From the NCBI GenBank assembly GCA_022818135.1, contig JAFMSR010000009.1, positions 16,080,077-16,144,076 of the forward strand: DNA of 64,000 bases, given 5' to 3'. Origin of the DNA: Saxidomus purpurata. Taxonomy: Eukaryota; Mollusca; Bivalvia; Venerida; Veneridae. The notes beneath the pieces are model-generated. The model saw only the letters and a list, made by a program, of their open reading frames with translations, was not told where the DNA came from and did not search any database. The translations under genes were made by a program, and so were the position numbers. This document shows positions 11,901-23,610 of this stretch, piece after piece; the first letter of the stretch is position 1; each line of letters opens with the position of its first letter.

Positions 11901-14900
11901 CTTCATAGCAAATTCATTGGGCATATATGGCTGCTGTCCTAACAGCTCTCGTTTAACCGTAATTTATGTGATGTTTTGTATTCATAATGCGGGTCAGAAA
12001 GCAAGCCATCTGGAATAGGTCATGTAATGTAATTTAAACTAATGTGAAAAAAGTTGTTTTTAAGTTTTGGTAAGCACCTCGGTAGCCTGAACATTAACTG
12101 AAAACATTTTCAGTTTCACCTTTACCAAAAATTTAAGCCAGCTAAGACTGAGGATTTAATGCCTTAACAATTGAATATTTCTTTGCGATATCATTAGAAA
12201 AGACTTTGCATTAATTTAGAATGGATCTTTGTTATGTTGTAAACCCCACAATCTTACTAGACTTTGGTTGTTTCATACAGGAGCTTTCTCGGATGAAGAA
12301 GTTGTACATGTGGAAGGGGATGTTGACCCGGCAAGAGATTTGACAATCATTCATGACGAGTTACGGTTGAAAGATTTAGAATATCTCAATAAAAACATGG
12401 ACAATATACAGAGGGCTGTGTTGAGGGGTGGAGACAAATCTAAAAAGCCAGAATTTGTAAGAAAGTTTTGTTTTTTTCTGTGTAAAAGTTACCAGAATTT
12501 GTTAGAAATTGTTTGTTCTGTGTAAAAGTTATGTAACTGTTCAAAACAGCCATGTTACACCTTTGTATTGGAAGTAAGATGCTTAGAAGTTTTCAGTATT
12601 TGTAACATTGCCAATTTGACGTGCAATAACTTTCAATAAAGATCAGTAACGTGGTCACACCTATTCTCAAACACCAATCTGTTAGATGTAAAGGAAATAA
12701 TCAAGCAATCAAGACTTTGGACAATTAGTGTTAATCTGATTTTAGTCCAAAGTCATCCTATTGTCCTACATAACGCATGTTTATCAATTACACAGGAAAA
12801 CAGCTGTTATTTGTGACATGTCGTGCTGTTTATTGTCAAAATTTCACATAGGGCAATAAAGTTGTCTTTTGAAGAGATGCTATTAAAAAAGGCAGAGTGC
12901 CAAGGGAAAGGGTCAGTGCAGCCGCTGGCTATTTAGGCCAAGCTGGAACACTGTAGAATATTAATTTTGTGTTAAATGACAAGACTTTGTTTGATATTTC
13001 TTGTTTGATATTGACAACACCCCAAGTAGCCTACAACTACCAGTATTTATGGGAGTCATACTGGGGTCTTACCAAGTTCACCAGGAGAGAAATCCCACAT
13101 TGGCCGGGACTATAAACTACATTGTATCTATTAGTAAGCAATATAAAAAAAAAATTGATCAGAACGCGTAACATTTTCGTTAAGTTTATATCAACTGTTT
13201 TAGTTTGATTGAGAATAAGGCTTCCGTAGCTAGACATTCCACTCCAGCACTCATTCCAGATGTCATCACACTGGCGATAATATTGTTAGGATCATAACTG
13301 AAAGTCTTTACATGTGTTGTCTAGAGCTGGGACGTGTAGCACTTTCGTACCCAGGTACCAATTGTCATTACTTCTGCTTGAATTAGAAAAAGTAAAGTTG
13401 TCTTTCTTCTGGCAAAAAAAATCGTAGTCTTCTAGTGTTAAGGGCTGCTGGTCTTAACCTCACAAAGCAGCGATTAGTAGCATTACCTGACCCGGTACTC
13501 GAGTACTCGTCCCAGCTCTAGTGTTGTCCTGATGCAAGGAGTTGGGCCTCTTTCTATTTACATGCACTTGAGCCTATATTGTATGTGTCAATTCTAGTAT
13601 TGATATCCTAACTACCAGTACCTTGACCTACAATTCTTTTTGATTGCTTCCTAAGCATTTCTTTCAAGTATATTAAGCGTTTAGAGAATAGACTGTAATG
13701 GTGGGTGTAATTGCAAGTATTAGTGCTCAGAGGATAGACTATGGTAGATGTTATCACAAGTATAAGTCGTCAGAGGATAGACTATGGTAGATGTTATCAC
13801 AAGTATAGTCGTCAGAGGAAAGACTATGGTAGATGTTATCACAAGTATAAGTTTCGTCAGAGGAAAGACTATGGTAGATGTGATCACAAGTATAAGTGGT
13901 CAGAGGATAGACTATGGTGGGTATAATCAACTTTGTGACAAGATTTGAACTGACAGCATCCTAGTTCGGTCTCAAATTCACAATCACTACTTCGGTGCTC
14001 CATTGCTGTATGTTGTGATAACATAGAAAAGGTAGTGTAGAATATACTTTCTCCTTTCAGGATTGTTTGAAGAAAGTGCAGGATGCCTTGCAAGATGGCA
14101 AGTGGGTCAGAAATCTCTCATTTGATGCTAAAGAGGTAACATAATTATCTCCTTAAATGATGGGCTTAATCAATTAAAACATCTTAATCAATTTCTATCC
14201 AGAGTTTTTGTCCAACTTTGATTTCGGCAGCCATTGTCTAAGCTAAATGCCAGCCATAAACTTTGACTTGACTTTGTCTAAAGGAGAGGAAGTTGTAAAT
14301 GACATTCAGTGGATACTATAAGGAAATCAGTTAAATAAAAGCTATGAGATGGTTGTCTGGACTAAGCAGCAACCTGTTGTAGCAAGCCAGTATCATTTCT
14401 ATCCGAAACAAGAAGTACATCTGTACTTACCCACCTGTACTACTTTGCTTGAAGTGATCACTACTGATGTATATATTGCTGGGATGCTTTAAAATGAGAC
14501 ACTGCTTTAGAAAATCAAATGCAGTGGATTCTTGTTGTCTCCAACTGTGTTAAAGTCAAATTCCTGCTTATCTCAAAGGCATTTTTTCTGCTCTTGCCAA
14601 TACGTTTTCAAATAAAGTAAGGCTGTTTAAGAGTAAGTAGAATTCCTTTTAAGTTGAATGTTTTTCATTTAATTATGTCAATGATTGGTTCTGAGGAGAG
14701 AGTTTTTAAATAAGCTTAGAGCTTTCTACTAGATCCTTGCTGTTGATTAAACAGAAATATTGTATATGCATTTATTGAACAAATATGGTTTAGACCATTG
14801 ACTGGTTCCAGGGGGTTCACGTTAACAAGAGCCCACTGTTCCGGTGGAGGGAATCACATGATCAAAATAATCTCTAAACAAATAAATATATGAAAAACGT

Positions 14901-17900
14901 TATAAAATAATGAAAGCTGTTCAGTTGTGATTATAAAGTAGCATATCTTATGACAACATAAACGCTTTTTTTAGAACTACTCAGGTCTCAATAACAATCA
15001 CCTTCTGATTGTGCTAAATACTTCAAAAATTATTTAGTTCAGTGTACTGAAGTGTTTATTACAATCGAAAGGGAGACTGTGATTGAGACCTAGTAGTTCT
15101 AGAATACTTAATGTCGCCATAAGATAGGCTACATCTTCCTATTTAAAGCTAAACAGATTTTTATTATTTTTTAACATTTTCATAGATTTACTTTTGTTTA
15201 GAGATTATTTTGATCACGTGATTCCCCACCGTGGTTTTCAATGAAAGCATGGATGCTGCAGGAACACTGTTATATTTTCAGATAGATGTGTTAAACATGC
15301 ACTTGTTTATCACAGCCAAACCAGTGATTTATTTAGTAAATTTGTCTGTGAAAGACTATATACGTAAGAAAAATAAATGGTAAGTGTTTTTTACTCATTT
15401 AGTCAACTTGCTATTTAACTCGGGGAAAATGAAAGTTTACTACAAAGCAAGAGTGAATGGGAAAGAACAGGTTGATAAAATAAAAATAGGGCAAGGGTTT
15501 GATGGTTCATCTGTCTAAAGGTCAACACATTGATGTCCTGGTGTTAGAGGACATTGTTATGTAAGTCTGTATGATTAGTGCTGAAGAGCCTTGTTGATGT
15601 TAACCCTGCTGTTAGCAAATAGTACCTGCCTTTCCGCCCATTTAGATCATGACTTGCACTGTTCCCTATTCAGTAAGTAATATTTGAGTGAGTAGTGAAC
15701 AATAACTCATACTGTCAATGTTGAATGATAGACAAGCCTATTTTGGAAGAGGTGGCTGGGTGGTCCAGTGGTAGGTAACACACTGGACTGCCAATCCTGA
15801 CGTCTGAAGGTCAGGCTGGGAATTTTCGAAGTGCTCTTCAGTGTCTTCTACACAACTTGAAGCCATGCAGTGGTTCCTCCCACTGAGCACAGTAAGGACA
15901 AAGGGGTCTGTTTGAAAAGAACTAGGGTATCGCGCCAGGATTCCCATGTATCTGAATCTTTCTCTTCATTACATCTGCACCTGCCTGGAACAATTGAAAG
16001 AGGGATTTGCAGTGAAACAGAAATTAAATAAAAAGATGAATAAAAACTAAGCAGTGTAGTACATAAAACATAGGTTAGGGTAGAGACTTGCGTAAGCATG
16101 TTTCTAAGATTATGTTTTACTTCAATGTTTCTGTTTCAGGTTAGTTAAAATAAAGGAATGGATAGACAGTAACGACCCCGGGTCAACAGTTATATTGTTC
16201 AGCGGACAGTTTGAGATGGATCTTCTTGACCTCCAGTCAGACGAGGAACGTGAGAAACACCTGAAGGAGAAAGAGGCTCAAAGGTAAATGTGTATAAAAA
16301 CTGTCACAGATACGATAGTGACCTGCCATACTTTTAAACAGAGAACTTAGACTACTGATCTAGGGTTTTTCACCCCAAGGCAGCTTTTGACAAAAGAAAA
16401 ATTCAACAAAGAAAAAGATAATTCAGATAATTCATCCTATGCCACTGTTATGAACATTTTTGGAAATCTTTTCATTAACTTTGAGTCTAATTGTTAAGTT
16501 GACATTGACCATTGTAACACAGTTGCTACTAGAAATTGTAATGTTTATATTGGCCCTTATATTTAGAAATGGTAAAGTTATGGTTGGCCCATGTTTAAAA
16601 AGTAAAATTTTATGTTTCAACTTTCAATGGTGAGATGCAAACAAATAAAACAGGAGTACTTTTAAATTAGTAGTCTGCTTGGATGTGCCCGATAGTATGA
16701 GAAGCCTGAAGTATTACCTAGCTCTTAACCTCAAGTGTGATCCAGCTCTAAGCCTCAAGTGTGATCAAGCATGTAGCTTCAAGTGTGAGCTTTTAGCTGC
16801 AAGTGTGATCCAGCCCTTTTGATCCAGCTTTTAGCCTCAAGCATGATCCAACACTAAGCTTCAAATGGGCTCTTAGCCTCAATTGTGGTCCAGCATTTAG
16901 CCTCAAGTATGATCCAGCACTTAGCCTCAATTGTGATCCAGCATTTAGCCTCAATTGTGATCCAGCATTAAGCCTCAAGTGTGATCCAGCATTTAGCCTC
17001 AGGTGGGATCCAACACTTGGCCTCAAGTGTGATCCAGCTGTTATGCAGCAAATGGTTTAACAGTAGAATGCAGTCTTTATTGGCACACCAACAGAAATGC
17101 AGTTTCATTTATGAATTTTTATACCCCCCGAACACAAAGTGTTAGGGGGGGTGTACTGGATTCAGCTTGTCTGTCTGTCCATCTGTAGACGGAATCTTGT
17201 GGACACTAGATCTCCAATACCCCTGGTCAGAATTTAATGATACAGTAAACAGGGTTTTACATGGATATTACATTTTAGGGGTCCTTGGGACTCGCTTGGT
17301 GATTTTTAGGGGTCCCATGTGCAAAACTGGGGGTCCAAAAATTTAAAATCGTATCTACAGATGGTATTTTTTCGAGCCAGTTGTGACGAATTTTCCTGGC
17401 CTTCATGGCGCAGGTTATTCATAACGGCATTCCAATTACTTCAGCAGGTGCCTAGTTATTTTCCCATCTTTTTTCATTGTATGCAAGTTTGGTTAGATAA
17501 AAAACATCGTAATAAGGCTGTTTTTGCATGACAGCTGCTGACTTTTGCCGACAGCGAAAATTTACAGACCGAGATAATGATTGATGCTGAAATATCCGAA
17601 TGTCCTTGACAAAAACAGGTGCGCGATCATACGATTGGTCAATTTCAAGAAGAAAGACATTTCTGCTGCAGAAATCACGGCGGTTGTCTGTAAGAGTTAC
17701 CTCGCTTAGAATTTTTTTATCGAAAATTGCTACGAATGATTATGCGTCCTTGTGGACGCAAACTAATATTTTCACGGGTCCTGTGACTCATTTTATGCGT
17801 ATTTGACGCAAAATATTGCGTCCAGTAAAACCCTGAGTAAACTCCGCTTATTACGAACTCCTCGGGACCTATCAAATTTGTTCCTTATATCCGGAGTTCC

Positions 17901-20730
17901 TTATATCCGTATATTGAACACGTTCATTATATACGATGTATATATATCGAACTAAAATATATATCGAACAAGTATTTTTATAGGCAAATGTAATAAAATC
18001 TGAACCATCAACTTATAGTTGCTTTTGAATTTCTTACTTCCTGTTGAAGACTTATAAGGATCTAAAACTGTTATCCTTTTCTTTATCCGTAAACCTAAGT
18101 CAAATATTTCAAGGATTAATAAAACATAAGAACGGCAGTTCATGTTTTAATTGGCAATACTTAAACAAATACAATTGAAGAAAGCTGATTTTCGCTTACT
18201 TCCCATAACCTGAATATTTAACAAGGTATTTTTTTCCCAAAATGGGATTTCATCCGGCCTGCATGCTTCTAAAGAAACGCTAACAATTATTTACGTAAAA
18301 TATTATCACTTGAATATCGTACTAAGCAATTATGTTTGTATTCTCCTTTAACTAGTTTACCAAAAGGTTATACATGTGTAATGATTTACCTTTATGAATA
18401 ATAGCTACAAGTGCGCTGTGAAAACTACATTTGTACAATACAGACGGCAAATGAAAAATGGAAAATCAATTTTTTTCGATTTTTTTAAACTCTTCTGAAC
18501 ATACTTGCAGTTCGATATATACGATTACTTTACTGTACATTTTTCATTGTTGGGCCAGAAAATACAGTTCCTTATATCAGAAGTTTCCTTATAACTGGAG
18601 TACGATATAACCGTATATTTTTACATTAAACAAAGAAGGGAAAAAATCGGGCCAAAAAATCGGTTCGTTATATCTGGAGTCGATATATACGGAGTTTACT
18701 GTACTTCACACAAGTGATAAGTACAATGCCTAGTTGTGCATGGTCTATGTTTCGGGTCTCAAGTCAAAGGTCAAGGTCACACAGGCTTGAGATGGTAAAA
18801 TCTTGTGGATGCTAAATCTCCAAAACCCCTGGTCAGAATTTAATGATACTTCATAGAAGTGATAAGCAACATGCTTAGTTGTGCATGGTCCATGTTTCGG
18901 GTCCCTAGATCGAAGGTCACAGGGGCTTGAGATAGTAAAATCTTGTGCGTTTTTAAACTTCAAACCTGCTGGTCAAAATTTAATTATACTTAACAGTAGC
19001 CTTAAGTTGTGCAGGTCCAATAATCAAAGCATTAAATATTACATAAATTTTAAATACTGTGTCAGTGGGGTGTTCGGGGGGTATTCATCGCCTTCAGTGA
19101 TAGTTCTAGTTTATTTTATTATCCCATTTCAGTGCTTTAGAAAAGATAATCGTGAATGGATACAAGACGCTGGGCTTGATATATTTCTTCACATGTGGTA
19201 AAGACGAGGTTAAAGCATGGACAATACAGGTTTGTCTAGATGTACTTCAATCTCTATTACAATTTAAATTACATATGTTGAAGTCCATAGTGTTCAAACT
19301 ATTAGTTTATAAAACCTGTGTGAATAAAGGATATCCAATAGGTTATGATCAATTGTTAACCTTAAATGAATTCTGATCACTATACTTTACCAGGTTTAGA
19401 AATGATAAATCTAATTGCTAAAACACATTTTGGTTCAGAGGCATACACGATCTTATTGTTTCACAAAGATTTTGTTTTTAAACACAGTTACTTCCCTTTA
19501 ACTGTACTAACTTTTGTGTCTTACCTATTTTACATGATTCTGTTTCATTTGCAGTCGTATGGAATTACAGTCCAAATGCTTCTCTGTTAATTATTTCCAG
19601 TCACATATTTTTAATGAATAATAAGTTAATCACTTGAAGTGTGCACTAGCATGGTGCCATTTTGCAGATAGAAGTGCCAGATCAGGGACAGGAGAATATA
19701 TAAATGCACTTAAGGGTGTACTGAAAAATTTACCTCCACTGCCGCAGTGATTGTCAATTTTTTATTACACTCTAAAATTTATTTAATAATTTATTGCTAA
19801 ATACCTAATAGTTGCCTCTGCTTAAGTGTTGCTCCTTATATAGGTCAAAGTCCATAGTGTACTGATCAATTGATTAAAAACGTGATGTATATTTAAGCGT
19901 GGAACAAAAGCCCCTCAAGCAGCGGGTAGAATTCACACAGATATGGAGAAAGGTTTCATCATGGCAGAAACTATGGCCTATGCTGATTTTAAAGAAGCTG
20001 GCAGTGAGGCAGCATGTAAGGTAATGTCATTTCCATACATCCGGAAGAGTATGCATATAGCTGCCGTTTCATTGGTCTGCCCTTTCAACAGTCTGTCCAA
20101 TAGTTCCCAATCCCTACCCTCTCCTGAGGTTTTTACTACTGCTCCAGTAAAGTGTCTACTGCTGGTACTGAAAGAGCATTTACTATTGCTTTACATATAC
20201 AGGGTAAAGTCAAATATAATACTGTGTGAGGAAGTTGGCAGTATCTTGTGGAAGGCTGGTGTCCAGAACTTGTGTTCTTCTCTGGGAACGATAGTTAGGT
20301 TAACTGACTTAATAATTTTGTATTTTAGGCTGTGATTTTGATAACCAGTCCAAATGTTGCTTATCTGATAACCAGTCCAAATATTTTGTATCTATCTGAC
20401 TGATAACCAGTGCAAAAGTTGTGTATCTGATAACCAGTCCAAATCCTTTGTATCTCTGGCTATGAGTTTGATAACCAATGCAAGTGTTCTGTATCTCAGG
20501 CTATGATTTTGATAACCAATCCAAGTGTTCTGTATCTCAGGCTATGATTTTGATAACCAGTCCAAGTGTTCTGTATCTCAGGCTATGATTTTGATAACAA
20601 GTCTGAATGTTTCATATTTCAGGCTGCTGGGAAGTACAAACAGAAGGGAAGAGAGTATGTTGTAGATGATGGGGACATTTTATATATAAAATTCAATGCA
20701 GGGGCAGGATTAACTGGCAAAAAGAAATAA
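8960..20730 (+). CDS. OLA1: Obg-like ATPase 1, complete, 11 coding exons
   Basis: Coding exons: 8960-9063, 9457-9539, 10146-10206, 10946-11073, 12281-12456, 14061-14135, 15282-15379, 16140-16283, 19133-19229, 19898-20020 and 20623-20730. All have GT-AG borders and phases that join without a break into 398 codons (human OLA1 has 396). OLA1 is a cytosolic P-loop ATPase of the Obg/YchF group that binds ribosomes and acts in translation and stress control. The N-terminus is [19 protein letters not shown]. The P-loop GLPNVGKST spans exons 1-2. Switch II is [17 protein letters not shown] (exon 4). NLSVKDY (exon 7) is the altered G4 motif behind ATP preference. [15 protein letters not shown] to [12 protein letters not shown] (exons 10-11) is the C-terminal TGS domain. 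A 3' splice site ending at 8937 implies an upstream non-coding exon. Confidence 0.97.
11270..11760. repeat. About 185-bp direct repeats, three decayed copies
   Basis: The motif TTTCAAT(T/A/C)AAACTTTGTGGAA followed by GTTGATG recurs near 11305, 11487 and 11678. The copies are diverged and lie in the fourth intron counted from the start-codon exon of OLA1. Confidence 0.6.
13322..13520. mobile_element. 199-bp hAT-type MITE with perfect 8-bp duplication
   Basis: The ends are inverted: TAGAGCTGGGACG at 13322 and CGTCCCAGCTCTA ending at 13520. GTGTTGTC flanks the element on both sides, an exact 8-bp target duplication. Length, termini and an 8-bp duplication fit the hAT superfamily. It lies in an OLA1 intron, between exons 12281-12456 and 14061-14135. 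Confidence 0.88.
13690..13925. repeat. Minisatellite, about 40-bp unit
   Basis: Around six units of the type GTCAGAGGATAGACTATGGT followed by AGATGTTATCACAAGTATAA. Short open frames across it are repeat artefacts. It lies in the same OLA1 intron as the 199-bp MITE. Confidence 0.85.
14832..15236. mobile_element. Fold-back MITE just upstream of OLA1 exon 7
   Basis: The outer arms are inverted: GGAATCACATGATCAAAATA near 14860 against TATTTTGATCACGTGATTCC near 15205. The inverted match continues toward the centre (AGAACTACTCAGGTCTCAAT against ATTGAGACCTAGTAGTTCT). Almost the whole element can fold into one hairpin. Its right end is about 45 bp from the 3' splice site of exon 15282-15379. Confidence 0.8.
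15748..16046 (+). mobile_element. tRNA-derived SINE
   Basis: The head GGCTGGGTGGTCCAGTGGTA resembles the 5' half of a leucine- or serine-type tRNA with an A-box. An unrelated body follows and the element ends in an A-rich tail (AAATTAAATAAAAAGATGAA). The B-box is decayed. It lies in an OLA1 intron. Confidence 0.65.
16715..17040. repeat. Minisatellite, 24-bp unit
   Basis: A run of about a dozen units of the form GATCCAGCATTTAGCCTCAA plus GTGT, with substitutions. The 24-bp period is a multiple of three, which explains the open minus-strand frame of a simple repeated peptide. It lies in the OLA1 intron before exon 19133-19229. Confidence 0.88.
17243..18701. mobile_element. TA-flanked DNA element (Tc1/mariner/pogo-like)
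   Basis: The ends are CAGTAAA(C) and GGAGTTTACTG, with TA at 17241-17242 and 18702-18703. The host repeat unit continues exactly across the insertion (compare 18838-18860), so the empty site is visible. Beyond the inner hAT-like insert the left end continues AGTAAACTCCGCTTATTACG, matching the right end, whose reverse complement starts CAGTAAACTCCGTATATATC. No transposase frame is present. Confidence 0.82.
17250..17835. mobile_element. hAT-like MITE nested in the TA-flanked element
   Basis: The termini are CAGGGTTTTAC and GTAAAACCCTG, exact inverted copies. AGTAAA flanks both sides (17244-17249 and 17836-17841), a visible duplication of 6 bp that could reach 7. The interior contains inverted GCGTC-rich stretches and no transposase. 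It splits the left end of the TA-flanked element, so it is the youngest of the three nested layers. Confidence 0.8.
20318..20622 (+). repeat. 41-bp tandem repeat carrying copies of a 3' splice site
   Basis: Units of the type GGCTATGATTTTGATAACCA plus GTCCAAGTGTTCTGTATCTCA run up to the last OLA1 exon. AG dinucleotides in the context TGTATCTCAG/GCT end at 20499, 20540 and 20581; the real site TCATATTTCAG/GCT ends at 20622. The spacing is exactly 41 bp at each step. An older copy, TGTATTTTAG/GCT, ends at 20328. The units between are shorter or decayed. Confidence 0.88.
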
Positions 20731-20857
20731 TGAGCATGTCATCTAAGGACATTTTCATGTACCATCTAACTTACTTGCTGTCAAGTGTTTGAGGTTAAAT
20801 GAGCTGGTAGATTAAAAAAAAGTGCTTGATTGTTTTGGACTGTCAACAAAAAAATGC

Positions 20858-20863
20858 AATAAA
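20858..20863 (+). promoter_or_regulatory. Likely polyadenylation signal of OLA1
   Basis: AATAAA lies 128 bp after the OLA1 stop codon, at a typical position for a short 3' untranslated region. The cleavage site itself cannot be fixed from sequence. Confidence 0.55.
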
Positions 20864-21541
20864 AACTATATGATGTTATGTTGTCATAAAATAATGCATA
20901 TATCCTGTGATTGGCTGCAACTCTTCCTCAAGAAAGACATTCTAGGACCAAGCACGATTGATAGGTTGGCAGCTGTCTTTCCATGTTTATATGCAACATG
21001 GATCCTGCATATATATGTCTATGCCTTCTTTCCTTATCTACACCATAATGTTCTGTAAATGAGCTCTTCTTCTTGTACACTATGTAGTTTAATGACAGAA
21101 TTCTCTGAAATTCTCGTGGAGAAGGTAACAGTACCGGCTATTAGCACCTCTACTGGAGATGTTGTTATTATCAGAACTTGACCCCTAATTCTTTCATGGT
21201 TTGTTATCAGTGATGTCAGCCCAGATGTTTCTTACTTGGTGGTAAAGATTTTTCTAGATAAAGTTGGAAGTTGTAATTTTTATATTCACAACACAAGAGA
21301 GATTCCAATATAAAACTGAAGAAGAAACAATAACAGTTACTGAAAATTCATTAAATATTTGATATAATTATACGCAAAACATTTAAAATCATATCAAATT
21401 TATCAATGGAAAAACATTTCTATACATCTTTTTCTTTCATAAAAAAATAAACTCTTTCCCTATTTATTTCTTAAATTTACTCTTTCACCTATCAACTTGG
21501 ACAGTACCATTAATTGTTTACATAGGTATGTAGTGAAAATG

Positions 21542-22303
21542 CAGGGGCCTAGCTAGAGCAAAATTTTAGGGAGAAGTCACTTCTCCCTGAGCTGAAAATA
21601 GGGAGAAGTTTGGCATCTACAAGGAGAAGTGAGGGAGTAGCAAGATATTTGTTGTCTCCCCCCCCCCCCCCACTGTCATTCCCATTAAAGACCTATTAAT
21701 CTGCTGTTATATAGGTCTTTGTTCCCATAAATGGTCAAGTTTGATAGTCATATAAACGTAATTATGAGGTGTGCATTCTTTTGTAAGTTAGATGACAACA
21801 ATATCTACCGGTAGTCAGCATGGTATTAAAAACGTATACCTAAACAAAACTAAATTTCTTTCTATTGTTAAATTTTTGTGAAAAAAAACAGATGGGTAAT
21901 CAAATCCAGCCTTCAAAAAGTTTAACTGGAGAATCTGAGGTACGAAACTCTTTTTGTTGACTGGAAATACAACCGAGATACAAAAGTGTACATAATTTCG
22001 GATGAACGCTTACGCGGACAAACGAATAATGTATCGTATTTAATCCGATGTTGAAGCCTTCACCATGATTATCACTCGTGTCATATTGTGAATTCAGCCT
22101 TTAGGCAACCTTTTTGTCAGTCGCTAATTGATTGAGGGGGTGGAGTTAATGGTCATAGAAATGTCTGACACTTTGTTTATTCGCTTCATTGTTTATTGAG
22201 ATATTTTCGGGCGAAGTTAATTTCGCTTTTGTCACAGAAATGGGCGAAGTTGAGGTGTGAAAGGCGACTTTGTCGCCCTAGTCGCCCCCTCGCTAGGCCC
22301 CTG
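21542..22303. mobile_element. Non-autonomous hAT-like element
   Basis: The termini CAGGGGCCTAGC and GCTAGGCCCCTG are inverted copies. AAAATG (TGAAAATG if the last two terminal bases are counted as target) lies on both sides, giving a 6-8 bp duplication. The interior has GGGAGAAGT repeats, a C run at about 21658-21672 and GTCGCCC motifs, and no transposase frame. Confidence 0.75.
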
Positions 22304-23528
22304 AAAATGTATTCATTCAGAGTATCGACCAGTGCAGATCATGATTAGACTGCATAGTAAGTGCAAGCTGATCATGATCTACACTTGTTGCAAAGCAGGA
22401 TTATTTGTAGCTAGCAGGATAAAGGTTAATGTATTTATGGTACCAGAAATAAACATTTCACATTTACATAGGTCATAATTTTCAGTAATATTTGGTTGGA
22501 ATTTCTTTTCAATCGCCAACATATTATTACAATTTCTTATAAGCATTAATCATTTTTTTAGATTTTCTTCAGCAAAATGAACATTCAGTTGAGATGTAAC
22601 ATGTATTAACAATCTGCACATTATGAAAGACTTCTTGTTTTATTTTCTGAGCACATGTTTACTGATAAACATCTTAGGAGAATTCCAAATGGGACCCACT
22701 GATTTATTGCTCTCATGCTGTGCAAAACTGACCACTTAGCACGTAATTGATAAGATTAATATTGCCCTGTACCTTACAGTCTAGATTCATCAGAAGTGAT
22801 GAGAATTCTGTCAAAAAAGAATATAGTGTGTAAGTCTTTAATGGCAAGGGCTTGCTTTTGTTTGACTCTCTGAATGATACAAATGTATTACTAACTTACA
22901 GTTTTATAGCTATACCAAATACTTTAATTTGTGTTTAGAAAATGCTCAGAACTGAAATCTCTATACTGTTTGTACACAAGAAATGGTCGTTTTGGAATTC
23001 CAGTCAGTTTTATGTAGAAGATTGTTATCAAGTTTTGGATCATTGTTTATGATGTGCTTCCATGGTCACATGATAAAAGATGGCTGACTTACAATCACTA
23101 AACCTCGCATTGAGGGTCATGGATTTGAGCCTTTCTACATGTACTGACCTGACTCTTTGTGAGGAGAGGTAAAAGTTTCCTTAGGAGGATGTGAGTGTAG
23201 CTCTGTTCCATCATAGAAACAATGATTTAGATAAATTGCCTGGCAGTAAATGACTAAAATCCTGCTTAAATCGGCATAAAACCCTTCTCTTCCTGCTTAA
23301 ATGTGCATAAAACCCCTCAAGAGAAAAAGAAGGCTTCCAAGTCAGTGAGTATAGGTCATGCTGTAGGATAAGGATCGAAGAAGTGACCATTTTGATGTGT
23401 GTAAAGGCATCTGCTACCATTAACTACATTTCTAGGGAATTTCTTCAAACTTGATATTTTGACTGAGTATCAAATCTGAAAAAGAAATATGAAATAAAAA
23501 ATCATAGGTCACCCGTCTTGATCTTGAA
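22304..23528. other. Intergenic, scattered short repeats
   Basis: Contains the motif AGATCATGATTAGACTGCA (about 22338), which has a relative with inverted halves at 23908-23957 (GCAGTCTGATCATGATCTAC), so a dispersed short repeat is likely. A decayed tRNA-like B-box (GGATTTGAGCC) occurs near 23120. No gene is supported. Confidence 0.45.
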
Positions 23529-23610
23529 TTATCTGCCCTTGAAAATAACACTGAAATAGATAGAAGCTGCTTTTTCCATATCTATCTCAGTTATTTTCAA
23601 GGGCAGATAA
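23529..23610. repeat. Short perfect-arm hairpin element
   Basis: Inverted arms of about 32 bp (TTATCTGCCCTTGAAAATAA against TTATTTTCAAGGGCAGATAA) separated by about 15 bp. This fits a tiny palindromic MITE. Confidence 0.7.

Larger units (their letters stand above)
17118..19112. mobile_element. Tandem-core repeat element, split by other transposons
   Basis: The left end is ATACCCCCCGAACACAAAG; the right end has GTGTTCGGGGGGTATTCATC near 19067-19090. In between are about 130-bp units with CCTGGTCAGAATTTAATGATAC (17222, 18827; a diverged copy near 18967) and TTGTGCATGGTC(C/T)ATGTTTC (18735, 18879). The first unit is broken at 17243 by the TA-flanked element. The right end stops roughly 20 bp before the 3' splice site of OLA1 exon 19133-19229. 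It has the same plan as the element at 40572-41820. Confidence 0.7.

Noticed and set aside
16793..17026. Minus-strand repeated-peptide open frame (RLNAGSHL type)
   Set aside because: Translation of the 24-bp minisatellite in an OLA1 intron.
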